Of a stretch of 26,316 bases of DNA, positions 1-7,249 are shown piece by piece; position 1 is the first letter of the stretch; each line of letters starts with the position of its first letter. The notes under the pieces are model-generated. The model did no database searches, was not told the DNA's origin, and worked only from the letters and a program-made list of their open reading frames with translations. The position numbers and the translations under genes were made by a program. Source of the DNA: an uncultured Collinsella sp. (lineage in GTDB: Bacteria > Actinomycetota > Coriobacteriia > Coriobacteriales > Coriobacteriaceae); assembly GCA_900757235.1 (NCBI GenBank), contig CAAENB010000034.1, positions 1 to 26,316 on the forward strand, read 5' to 3'.

Positions 1-198
1 ATCTACCTGCATGCGCTGGACCTGCTGGGGCTGCCCGCGAATCGCTGCTGCTGCGTTGAGGATTCCGTTCCGGGCATTACCGCGGGTAAGCGAGCCGGCC
101 TGACGGTCATTGCCAAGCGCGAGGAGCGCTTTGGCTTTAGCCAGGATGCCGCGGACAAGATTATCGACCAGCTGCCGGAGCTGCTCACGCTTTCTTAG
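1..198 (+). CDS. HAD-superfamily hydrolase, C-terminal fragment
   Basis: The open frame runs from the first base to TAG at 196-198, giving the last 65 residues of a protein whose start lies outside the window. Residues 20-37 read VEDSVPGITAGKRAGLTV, the HAD motif IV signature (acidic pair followed by a Gly-rich A-G-x-x-A-G turn) of beta-phosphoglucomutase/phosphatase-type HAD enzymes, which dephosphorylate or isomerise sugar phosphates. The preceding helix (YLHALDLLGLPANRCCCVEDS) is also typical of that subfamily. The substrate cannot be inferred from the tail. The gene lies about 150 bp upstream of the GntR regulator, and nothing ties it functionally to the cluster that follows. Confidence 0.85.
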   Translation: MYLHALDLLGLPANRCCCVEDSVPGITAGKRAGLTVIAKREERFGFSQDAADKIIDQLPELLTLS

Positions 199-249
199 GA
201 GCGCGGTAGTTGCGCGTTTTTCGGGTCTGATGAGTAAATAGCCGACATT

Positions 250-278
250 TTGGTGCGACACCTAGCATACTTTAAGCT
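250..278 (+). promoter_or_regulatory. possible promoter of the GntR regulator gene
   Basis: TTGGTG (250-255) and TAAGCT (273-278) are spaced by 17 bp and sit about 70 bp upstream of the regulator start. The match to the housekeeping consensus is only partial, so this is a tentative call. If it is used, the inverted repeat at 283-317 would lie at the very start of the transcript. Confidence 0.3.
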
Positions 279-282
279 AATG

Positions 283-317
283 CGGGCTTAAGGACTTGTT
301 GAATGCCCTTAAGCCCG
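283..317. promoter_or_regulatory. 11-bp perfect inverted repeat upstream of gntR
   Basis: CGGGCTTAAGG (283-293) and its exact reverse complement CCTTAAGCCCG (307-317) are separated by 13 bases and followed by GTTTTAG. It may be a rho-independent terminator for the HAD gene, because a short T run follows. It may instead be an operator or attenuator in the leader of the GntR gene 31 bp downstream. The sequence alone does not decide. Confidence 0.55.
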
Positions 318-348
318 TTTTAGACTTAATTGTGCTTGGAGAGGGTAT

Positions 349-1092
349 ATGCCACCGACTGAAGGGCTAACTGACGGTAAAGCAGCGATACCGCTGTACC
401 AACAGGTTATCGATATCATCAAAAACGAAATCAACTCCGGTGCTTACAAGGCAGGTGCGCGGATACCCAACGAATTCGAATTGGCTGAGAGCTATAAAGT
501 TGGCCGCGTTACCGTGCGACGCGCTATTGAGGAGCTCGTCCAACAGGGCTATCTAACGAAGCGACAAGGGAAAGGCACGTTTGTCAATGCCCCCAAGCTC
601 AAACGCAAGATTCGCCAGAAGGATGACGTCCAGAGTTTTTCGGATGCATGCCGCGTTAACGGAATGGAACCGGGGGCGTGTGTCATTTCGAGAAAGATAC
701 TGCCGGCGGATTCCACCGAAGCACAGTTCTTTGGTGTTCCCGTTGGAACTGACTTGATCTGCGTTGAGCGCGTGCGTACTGCCGATGGCGTCCCTGTCAT
801 GCTCGAGAACAACATATATGTTTACGAGGACAACGCCTATCTATCAACGGCACCTCTATCTAACCAATCCATTTTTGAGTTCGTGCGCAACCGGACGGGC
901 CGCACGCCCGCGTTTACCGACCCATGCACGCTTGAGATCGCGTGCGCGTCGCCCGAGGTCGCTCGGTTGTTGGCAGTTCCCGTTGGCGAACCCTTGTTTT
1001 ATATGGAAGCCTTCTTTTTCGATGAGCAGCGGCGGCCGTTTATCATCGGTCGTCAGCGGATCGTTGGGTCTCGCTACGTTTTTGACATCTAG
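349..1092 (+). CDS. GntR/HutC-family transcriptional regulator (wHTH + UTRA), FrlR/FraR-like
   Basis: A 247-residue protein, the usual length for the HutC subfamily. Residues 15-79 form the GntR winged helix: PLYQQVIDIIKNEI, then the recognition-helix stretch GRVTVRRAIEELVQQGYL and the wing GKGTFV. Residues about 98-240 form a UTRA effector domain, which in this family binds a small catabolite, often a phosphorylated sugar or amine. The ATG at 349 follows GGAGAGGG. The gene sits directly upstream of the long catabolic run with the same orientation. Fructoselysine (FrlR) and fructose-asparagine (FraR) operons are controlled by regulators of this class, so it is the expected local repressor. 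The candidate operator is the inverted repeat at 1246-1268. Family is certain; effector is inferred. Confidence 0.93.
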   Translation: MPPTEGLTDGKAAIPLYQQVIDIIKNEINSGAYKAGARIPNEFELAESYKVGRVTVRRAIEELVQQGYLTKRQGKGTFVNAPKLKRKIRQKDDVQSFSDACRVNGMEPGACVISRKILPADSTEAQFFGVPVGTDLICVERVRTADGVPVMLENNIYVYEDNAYLSTAPLSNQSIFEFVRNRTGRTPAFTDPCTLEIACASPEVARLLAVPVGEPLFYMEAFFFDEQRRPFIIGRQRIVGSRYVFDI

Positions 1093-1108
1093 GACATTGC
1101 GAATGGAA

Positions 1109-1136
1109 GCGCCCGGCGGATCATCTCACCGGGCGT
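1109..1136 (+). terminator. hairpin after gntR, weak terminator
   Basis: CGCCCGG (1110-1116) pairs with CCGGGCG (1129-1135), with a G-U pair outside, 17 bp after the regulator stop. No T run follows, so it would be a weak or rho-assisted terminator or an mRNA-stabilising end. Confidence 0.4.
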
Positions 1137-1202
1137 CTCCATACCGTTCACGGCGCAAACGCAACCGTTCAACCGCGTTGCGGCAATCAGTTTGAAATTA
1201 TC

Positions 1203-1231
1203 TTGATGACGAGAAAAGCTGCTGGTAATCT
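1203..1231 (+). promoter_or_regulatory. putative promoter of the catabolic operon
   Basis: TTGATG (1203-1208) and TAATCT (1226-1231) are separated by 17 bp, a good housekeeping-sigma match. Transcription would begin near 1238, placing the inverted repeat at 1246-1268 just downstream, the classic position for repression. Confidence 0.5.
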
Positions 1232-1245
1232 ATAGAACGTCATAG

Positions 1246-1268
1246 AACGTTTGCCTTGTGCAAACGTT
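1246..1268. promoter_or_regulatory. candidate operator: 9-bp perfect inverted repeat
   Basis: AACGTTTGC (1246-1254) and GCAAACGTT (1260-1268) form a perfect palindrome with a 5-base centre. The left arm overlaps the second copy of a tandem ATAGAACGT repeat (1232-1240 and 1242-1250). The site lies 42 bp before the carrier start and just downstream of the putative -10. It is the best candidate binding site for the upstream GntR protein. Confidence 0.55.
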
Positions 1269-1310
1269 GAAGCGAGATGCGATGCAGTCTCGAGTTCTTT
1301 GGAGGTATCT

Positions 1311-2774
1311 ATGTCAGATACGAAGGCGAAGAAGACAAACAGACGTTTTAAGTTCAAATTACCGCATGTCTATACGATCATGTTCTTGCTGATCGTTGTC
1401 TTTGCGGTCTTGACTTGGATCGTTCCCTCTGGCCAGTATCAGCGCAAGATGATTTCGACAGCGGCGGGCGAGCGTGAAGTCGCCGTTGCTGGAACCTATG
1501 AACAGGTCGATAAGAACTACACCGATTCCGAGACCGGCGAGACCATCAATCTGGGTCAGGATATTTTCGCGGTCCTGCAAGCGCCCACTAAGGGCATCCA
1601 GGAGGCTGCCGACGTCGTTGCGTTCGTCTTATTGATTGGCGGGTCGTTCGCAATCATCACCAAGACCAACGCTTTGAATGCCGGCATGAGCCGTGTGATT
1701 AAAAAGCTCAAGAACAAGGACATCCTCATCATTCCCATCACGATGACGTTGCTGTCCATTTGCGGCACCACGTTTGGTATGTCTGAGGAAGCCCTGCCGT
1801 TCTATGCCATTTTCATTCCCATCATGATGGGTATCGGTTATGACTCGATGACGGCATTCATCATCTGCTTCCTTGGTCCTAACCTGGGATATTGTGCTTC
1901 GACCATCGACCCGTTTAATGTTTTGATCGCCCAAGGCATCATTGGCATCGAGGGCAATCCGCAGCTGTGGCTGCGCGCCGCTTCTTGGGTCATCTTCACT
2001 GCCGTCGGTATCGCATGGGCCATGCGCTACGCCATGCGCGTCAAGAAAAACCCCGAGTCGTCCATTACGTACGAGGACGATAAGCTCAAGCGTATCGAGT
2101 TTTCCGTGACCGATGCCTCCATCGAGGAAGAGTTCACTACCCGTCAGAAGCTCGTGCTTATCGATTTTGCTTGCGGTATGGGCATTATCGTCTGGGGTCT
2201 TGTTACCCAGGGTTGGTACATGAATGAGATTTCCGCCGTGTTCCTTGGCATGGGCTTGCTTGCCGGTATCCTGGGCGGTCTTGACCAGCAGACGATTGCT
2301 GAGGAGTTCGTTAAAGGTCTCGCCGACTTTGCGTACGCCGCCATCGTTATCGGTATCGCTCGCGGTATTCTGGTCATCGCCGAGGGCGGCATGATCATCG
2401 ACACCATCCTCCAGGCGCTCGCTACCGCGCTCGCCGGTGCACCCGCCGCCGTCTACACCACGTTTATGTATATCGTCCTTGGCCTGCTCTCTTTGCTGGT
2501 TCCCTCGAGTTCTGGCCTGGCGGCACTCACCATGCCCGTTATGGGCCCCCTGACCGAGCTCATGGGCCTCAATCCCGAGGCGGCCGTTACCGCGCTCCAG
2601 TTTGCCAACCAGACCATCAACACCATCAGTCCCGTGGCGGGCATGACGGTTGCCGGCCTTGGCGTGGCTAAGATTTCGTTTGGCCAATGGTGGAAGACCA
2701 TTTGGAAGTTCTTCATCTTCATGGTCGTGTTTGGCTTGGTCATTACTGCCATTTCTGGCATGCTTCCGGCGTAG
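1311..2774 (+). CDS. YfcC-family membrane carrier (putative substrate importer of the cluster)
   Basis: A 487-residue polytopic membrane protein of the YfcC/DcuC-like (AbgT/ArsB fold) group. The N-terminus (FKFKLPHVYTIMFLLIV, then VPSGQYQR) and the C-terminal PSSSG and NQTINTISPVAGM stretches are hallmarks of YfcC proteins, often annotated as basic amino acid antiporters. About 11-12 hydrophobic segments are visible. The ATG at 1311 is chosen because GGAGG lies 7 bp before it; the upstream in-frame start at 1251 overlaps the palindrome and has no ribosome site. It is the first gene of the run and its stop lies 9 bp before the next ATG, so co-transcription is very likely. The family suits a charged amino-acid-like solute such as a glycated amine, but the substrate is inferred from context only. 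Confidence 0.88.
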   Translation: MSDTKAKKTNRRFKFKLPHVYTIMFLLIVVFAVLTWIVPSGQYQRKMISTAAGEREVAVAGTYEQVDKNYTDSETGETINLGQDIFAVLQAPTKGIQEAADVVAFVLLIGGSFAIITKTNALNAGMSRVIKKLKNKDILIIPITMTLLSICGTTFGMSEEALPFYAIFIPIMMGIGYDSMTAFIICFLGPNLGYCASTIDPFNVLIAQGIIGIEGNPQLWLRAASWVIFTAVGIAWAMRYAMRVKKNPESSITYEDDKLKRIEFSVTDASIEEEFTTRQKLVLIDFACGMGIIVWGLVTQGWYMNEISAVFLGMGLLAGILGGLDQQTIAEEFVKGLADFAYAAIVIGIARGILVIAEGGMIIDTILQALATALAGAPAAVYTTFMYIVLGLLSLLVPSSSGLAALTMPVMGPLTELMGLNPEAAVTALQFANQTINTISPVAGMTVAGLGVAKISFGQWWKTIWKFFIFMVVFGLVITAISGMLPA

Positions 2775-2783
2775 GTGATTATA

Positions 2784-4367
2784 ATGTCCGATCGTTTGAC
2801 GGTCCTGACGTCTAAGAGCGTCTTTACCGGTACGGGGGACCTGCCGTTTGAAGGTTTCGTAGCGGTCCGTGACAATCGAATTGAGGCGGTTGGCACCAAG
2901 TGTGAGGCAGCTTCGTATTTGACCCAGGCGGACGAGGTAGTTGACCTGGGCGACCGCACCGTCATGCCTGGCCTGATCGATGTACATACCTTCTATACAG
3001 GCTGGGCGCTGCGGACGTTGGGGTCTGATCTGTCCGGCATCGCTGATGCCAAAGAGGCCGTGTCGCTCTTGCGTGCATGGAAAGAAGGTCATCCGGATTG
3101 CGCGGCGGCTTTTGGCCACAACCTGCCCGAAACGTTGGCATCGGATGCCGAGAACGCAAATACGGCAGCTGTGTTTGACGATTGTTTTGGCGATATCCCT
3201 GTCGTCTGCTTTACACCGGGTGCGGAGACCTGCGTTCTCAATGCTGCCGCCAGTGCGCGATACGGCTTCACACCCCAGGCGTGCTATGCCGAGAAGATCT
3301 GGCGCATGATGAGCGATTTCCTCGCGCTGCCCGAGGTACGTGCGGGGTATTCGGACTACATGAGCATGCTTAACGAGCGCGGCGTTACCGCCATCAAGGA
3401 GATGGCGTTTGATGACTACTACGGTTTTGCCGACGAAATGGCTCGCCGTGAGGAATCTGGTGAGCTGACGGTTCGCGTCTCTATGATGTCGCAGCCGGTG
3501 GGTGCCGGTGCAAATCTGTCATATGCTCGCGAGGCACGAGAGCGCTTCCGGGGTCCGTTCGTTCGTTTTTCTGGCTTCAACCGTATGACCGATCGAGGCG
3601 TATGGGCGGGGCTTGCCGAGATGATTGACCCCTATGAGGACACGGCCGATGCGGGCGCTGCCGGCAAGACGGTTGTCGAGGAGCCCGAGTGGGATCTGAT
3701 TGAGAACGAGCTGCGCGCAATTGATGCTGACGGCCTCCGATATTCCTTGCATTGCCAGGGCGATGGCGCCGTTCGTCGCACCGTGGCGCTCTATGCCTCG
3801 CTGCCTCGAGACGAGCATGGACGGTTGCTTCGCCGCCATGCGATTACCGATCTCGAGAACTCTGATCCGACCGATCTTGTCGAGTTTGGCAAGTTAGGTG
3901 GAATTTGCGAGGTCTATCCGCAGATTTTGACGCTGGACCGGCGCGAGGATTGCCTGTCGATGATGCGTCGACAAATTGGCGAGACGCGACTTTTGCACAG
4001 CTGGAATCGCCGCGGCATGGAAGATTCCGGATGCACGGTGTGTTGTGGTACAGATTTGCCGCTGCTGATTCCGAGCCTGGGCGAGTCAATCTACAGCGCG
4101 TGCGGCGGATACTTCGACGATGGACTGCCCGTGAATGAGGCCAACGCGCTGACACTTGTCGAGCTCTTGCGCGCTTGGACTGCCGGGGGCGCGTACGATC
4201 TGATGCGCGAAGACGAACTGGGTACGCTCGAGGTCGGCAAGCTTGCCGATATCTGCGTGCTCGATCGGGATGTGTTCGACCTCGATTATCGCGACGCACG
4301 CGATCTTTCGGTTGATATGACGATGTCGGACGGACAAATCGTGTTCGATCGAAATAAGGAGGCATAA
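2784..4367 (+). CDS. YtcJ-type amidohydrolase with altered HxH motif
   Basis: A 527-residue metal-dependent hydrolase of the YtcJ/COG1574 type: a composite beta-sandwich formed by both termini around a TIM barrel. Landmarks are VMPGLIDVH (H68), the LHCQGDGA box (H323), RRHAI (H352), CCGTDLP (D424) and the C-terminal GTLEVGKLADICVLD. The first motif should be HxH but reads His-Thr-Phe (68-70), so one canonical metal ligand is missing. The ATG at 2784 is preferred over GTG at 2775 because AGGTG ends 6 bp before it, overlapping the carrier stop. The family cleaves C-N bonds in amides, formamides and cyclic amides. In this cluster it might release or trim the amine moiety of the substrate, comparable to the asparaginase of the fra operon. 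That role is inference. Confidence 0.85.
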   Translation: MSDRLTVLTSKSVFTGTGDLPFEGFVAVRDNRIEAVGTKCEAASYLTQADEVVDLGDRTVMPGLIDVHTFYTGWALRTLGSDLSGIADAKEAVSLLRAWKEGHPDCAAAFGHNLPETLASDAENANTAAVFDDCFGDIPVVCFTPGAETCVLNAAASARYGFTPQACYAEKIWRMMSDFLALPEVRAGYSDYMSMLNERGVTAIKEMAFDDYYGFADEMARREESGELTVRVSMMSQPVGAGANLSYAREARERFRGPFVRFSGFNRMTDRGVWAGLAEMIDPYEDTADAGAAGKTVVEEPEWDLIENELRAIDADGLRYSLHCQGDGAVRRTVALYASLPRDEHGRLLRRHAITDLENSDPTDLVEFGKLGGICEVYPQILTLDRREDCLSMMRRQIGETRLLHSWNRRGMEDSGCTVCCGTDLPLLIPSLGESIYSACGGYFDDGLPVNEANALTLVELLRAWTAGGAYDLMREDELGTLEVGKLADICVLDRDVFDLDYRDARDLSVDMTMSDGQIVFDRNKEA

Positions 4368-4368
4368 G

Positions 4369-5220
4369 ATGTCTGAATCCAAACCGACGCTGCGCCGCGA
4401 ACAGATTGCGGGCATGAATATCCACTACATCATGTGGTCGCTCGATTACTTCCTTGATGTGCAGCAGCGTTTGGGCTTTGAGTCCATTGAGCTGTGGTGT
4501 GCAGAGCCGCATGTGACACTCGACCATACGGGCTACTTTGAGGCTGAGGTCCTGGCGAAAAAGGCTGCAGACCGTGGGCTTAGGTATCGTACTCTGTGTC
4601 CCGAGAACGTTGTCTATCCTTGGCAGTACTGCGCACGCAAACCGCCGCATGAACAGCGCAGCCTGGCGTACTTTAAGCACGGCATTGAGCTTGCCGAGGT
4701 ACTTGGGTGCGACCGTATGTCCGTCAACTCGGGCTGGGGCGACTGGGACGAGGACCGCGAGGAAGCCTGGAAGCGCAGCCGCGAACACTTGTCCATTCTG
4801 GCGGAGTATGCCGGCGAGCACGGTCTGGTGCTTACGATGGAAAGCCTGCGTCCCGAGGAGAGCAACCTTGTGACGACGGTTTCCGATGCGAAGCGCATGA
4901 TTGACGAGGTCGCGAGCCCGTACTTACAGCCCATGGTCGATACAACCGCGATGGGCGTTGCGGGCGAGACGCTCGAGGACTGGTTTGCCGCCTTTGGTGA
5001 TGGGGCAATTCACGAGATGCACTTTATCGACGGCGACCCGTATGGTCATCTGGTGTGGGGCGATGGCAAGCACGATATGGACGCCTTCGTCGCCACACTC
5101 AACGCCCATGGTTTCGACGGCATGCTGGGCCAGGAAATCACGGACGGCCGTTACTACGATGACCCGGCGGCGGCAGATGCCAAGAACATGGCCGCATTCG
5201 AGAAATATCTGATTGACTAA
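4369..5220 (+). CDS. FrlC-like sugar isomerase/epimerase (xylose-isomerase-like TIM barrel)
   Basis: A 283-residue AP-endonuclease-2/xylose-isomerase-like TIM barrel. From memory, the block pattern follows E. coli FrlC (fructoselysine/psicoselysine 3-epimerase): LGFESIELW-x3-PH near residue 36, a PEN-x3-YPW segment, LRPEESN, MVD, HFIDGDP and a C-terminal Q-E-I. The four metal ligands expected of the fold are visible as E158, D191, H218 and E256. The ATG at 4369 follows GGAGGCATAAG and lies one base after the amidohydrolase stop. The predicted role is epimerising an alternative ketosamine to the form used by the kinase and deglycase. Exact substrate is unknown; family assignment is strong. Confidence 0.85.
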   Translation: MSESKPTLRREQIAGMNIHYIMWSLDYFLDVQQRLGFESIELWCAEPHVTLDHTGYFEAEVLAKKAADRGLRYRTLCPENVVYPWQYCARKPPHEQRSLAYFKHGIELAEVLGCDRMSVNSGWGDWDEDREEAWKRSREHLSILAEYAGEHGLVLTMESLRPEESNLVTTVSDAKRMIDEVASPYLQPMVDTTAMGVAGETLEDWFAAFGDGAIHEMHFIDGDPYGHLVWGDGKHDMDAFVATLNAHGFDGMLGQEITDGRYYDDPAAADAKNMAAFEKYLID

Positions 5221-5282
5221 AACAACTATCGGCCACGCAGCCAACGTCATTGATTGCGGACTAAACAAGAAAGGAACTGGAT

Positions 5283-6251
5283 ATGAACGCACACGATCTG
5301 ATCAAAGAGGCAATTGCCGAGAAGGGCAAGTTCGACAGCGTCTACTGGATTGCTTGCGGTGGCTCCATGATCGATTTGATCCCGGCTCATGAGCTTCTGC
5401 AGCGCGAGGCAACCACCTTCACTTCGTATATCTATACGGCTCGCGAGTTTGATATCATGCGCCCACGCCGCTTGGGTGAGAAATCCCTGGTCATTGCTTG
5501 CAGCCACAGTGGCAACACCCCCGAGGTCGTCGAGGGCTGTGAGATTGCCCTTGCTGCCGGCGCTACGGTAATCGCCCAGACCGACAACGCTGGATCCAAG
5601 ATTGACTCTGGCAAGTGGACCACGTGGGTCTACCCGTGGGGCGAGGGTGTGCCGCAGGCCGAGGTCCCCGCTGGCATTTCGCTGTCGCTTGCGGCAGAGC
5701 TGCTCGATCAGCAGGAGGGCTACGCCGATCTTGCCGATATGTATGCCGGTATCGCCGAGATGGATAAGATTCTTCCCCCGGCACGCGAGAAGGTAAATGC
5801 CGAGCTGGGCGATCGTTTTGCCAAGCTTTGCCAGGATCATGAGTTCTTCTATATTCTGGGCAGCGGTCCCAACTTTAGCCAGACCTACGGTTTCGCTATC
5901 TGCTCTCTTATGGAGATGCAGTGGCAGCACTGCAGCTACATCCACTCTGCCGAGTACTTCCATGGCCCCTTCGAGGCTACTCAGGATGGCGTTTTTTACT
6001 TCCTGCAGATGGGCTCCAGCGAGTGCCGTGCTATGGACGAGCGCGCCCTGGCGTTCCTTAAGACGCATACCGATACGCTGATGGTGCTCGATGCCAAGGA
6101 GTACGGTATGGAAGCCGTGCCGGCGAGCGTCCGTGCCTATCTGGACCCGGTGCTGTTCTACGCCATGAACTGCGAGCTGCGTGCCGCACGCGGCAAGGTG
6201 TTTGACCATGATCCCGATTTCCGTCGCTACATGGGCGTCGTCGAGTACTAG
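5283..6251 (+). CDS. FrlB/FraB-like SIS-domain ketosamine-6-phosphate deglycase
   Basis: A 322-residue protein with two SIS domains. The first carries WIACGGS and the phosphosugar-binding SHSGNTPEV. The second carries YILGSGPN and the motif SAEYFHGPFE, with E224 and H227 as the conserved acid and histidine of the E-x-x-H-G-P box seen in FrlB and in the GlmS isomerase domain. The C-terminus (DHDPDFRRYMGVVEY) closely resembles the end of E. coli FrlB as I recall it. FrlB hydrolyses fructoselysine 6-phosphate to glucose 6-phosphate and lysine, and FraB does the same for the aspartate conjugate. The gene has its own ribosome site (AAAGGA) after a 62-bp gap. The amine moiety accepted here is not readable from sequence. 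Confidence 0.87.
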   Translation: MNAHDLIKEAIAEKGKFDSVYWIACGGSMIDLIPAHELLQREATTFTSYIYTAREFDIMRPRRLGEKSLVIACSHSGNTPEVVEGCEIALAAGATVIAQTDNAGSKIDSGKWTTWVYPWGEGVPQAEVPAGISLSLAAELLDQQEGYADLADMYAGIAEMDKILPPAREKVNAELGDRFAKLCQDHEFFYILGSGPNFSQTYGFAICSLMEMQWQHCSYIHSAEYFHGPFEATQDGVFYFLQMGSSECRAMDERALAFLKTHTDTLMVLDAKEYGMEAVPASVRAYLDPVLFYAMNCELRAARGKVFDHDPDFRRYMGVVEY

Positions 6252-6264
6252 AAGGGTAAATACC

Positions 6265-7128
6265 ATGGCATTTAACGTTAACGCGCTCGGATTTGGCGAC
6301 AACGTCGTCGATCGCTACGAGCATATCCACACCATGTATCCTGGCGGCAACGCGGTGAACTTCGCCGTTTATGCCAAGAAATGCGGTGCCGCACGCTCCG
6401 CATACATGGGCATTTTTGGCAATGACGCCGCTGCCGAGCATGTCATTGCAAGCCTCGAGGATGAGGGTATCGAACTTGACAAGTGCGAGCAGATGATTGG
6501 CGAGAACGGAGCGGCTCGCGTGACCGTCGTTGACGGTGACCGTGTCTTCCTCGGCTCCAACGAGGGCGGTATCCGTGGCGATGCGCGCTATGTCCTCGAT
6601 CGCTTTGACCTTTCGTACATGAAGCAGTTCGATGTGGTTCATTCGGGCAACTATTGCTTTACCGAGCGCGAGCTGCCCAAACTGAAGGCTGCGGGCGTCA
6701 CGGTCTCTTTTGACTTTTCGGACGACTCCACCGACGAGTACTACGAGCAGATTGCGCCCTACGTCGATTTCGCTTTCTTTAGTGCGGCGGATGCCGCGAG
6801 CGAGGACGAGATCCGCGAGCGTCTGGCATGGATGAAGGGCTTGGGTCCGCGTTTTGTGTCGGCTACGGCGGGCGCCGAGGGCTGCATTGCTTACGACGGC
6901 GAGCGTTATTACCGCCAGCTGGCTAAACCGGTAACGGACATGAAGGACACCATGGGGGCGGGCGACTCGTTCCTCACCTCGTTTTTGATGTGCTATCTCG
7001 ATTCCGCCAAGCGTGGTGAGGATGGCGCCGAGGCCATCGAGCGCGCGCTCGACTTTGCTGCCGGGTTTGCCTCGACCGTGTGCGGCATGGAAGGTTCTTG
7101 GGGCCACGGAGCACCAATCGTCGAATAG
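6265..7128 (+). CDS. FrlD-like PfkB-family sugar/ketosamine kinase (copy 1)
   Basis: A 287-residue ribokinase/PfkB fold enzyme resembling fructoselysine 6-kinase FrlD. The substrate-side signature GFGDNVVDRY ... YPGGNAVN lies at residues about 8-36, DFSDDSTDEYYE recalls the FrlD DFSDKWD stretch, and TMGAGDSF holds the catalytic base D234. The ATG at 6265 follows AAGGG; the in-frame upstream start lies inside frlB and is rejected. It begins 13 bp after the deglycase stop, so kinase and deglycase are translationally adjacent, as in frl and fra operons. The predicted reaction is ATP-dependent 6-phosphorylation of the imported ketosamine, feeding the deglycase. The kinase fold is certain; the substrate class is a good inference. 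Confidence 0.87.
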   Translation: MAFNVNALGFGDNVVDRYEHIHTMYPGGNAVNFAVYAKKCGAARSAYMGIFGNDAAAEHVIASLEDEGIELDKCEQMIGENGAARVTVVDGDRVFLGSNEGGIRGDARYVLDRFDLSYMKQFDVVHSGNYCFTERELPKLKAAGVTVSFDFSDDSTDEYYEQIAPYVDFAFFSAADAASEDEIRERLAWMKGLGPRFVSATAGAEGCIAYDGERYYRQLAKPVTDMKDTMGAGDSFLTSFLMCYLDSAKRGEDGAEAIERALDFAAGFASTVCGMEGSWGHGAPIVE

Positions 7129-7198
7129 CTTAAGAAAGCGTACGGCGGTCTGGCTATGAGGCTTTGGACAGCCGATGCAAAACAATAAGCGAAACGCG

Positions 7199-7232
7199 AA
7201 AAGGGGGCTCGCCATGTGGTGGGTCCCCTTTT
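7199..7232 (+). terminator. strong intra-operon hairpin between the two kinase genes
   Basis: AAAAGGGG (7199-7206) pairs perfectly with CCCCTTTT (7225-7232). Further pairs inside (G-U, C-G, U-G, C-G, then G-U, C-G, C-G) extend it to about 15 bp around an ATGT loop. The 3' arm itself supplies a T4 run. It may be an attenuating terminator or an RNA-processing/stability hairpin that sets different levels for the genes on each side. It ends 7 bp before the next ribosome site. Confidence 0.6.
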
Positions 7233-7249
7233 GAACATTGGAGAAGACC

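Noticed and set aside
1251..1310. Longer N-terminus for the YfcC carrier
   Set aside because: The extension overlaps the palindrome and has no ribosome site, whereas GGAGG precedes the ATG at 1311.
1629..3119. 496-codon minus-strand open frame opposite the YfcC carrier
   Set aside because: Arg/His/Gly/Asp-rich shadow translation without any motif; the plus-strand carrier and amidohydrolase are clearly real.
5247..6302. 351-codon minus-strand open frame
   Set aside because: Shadow of the FrlB-like deglycase gene; no start signal or recognisable domain.
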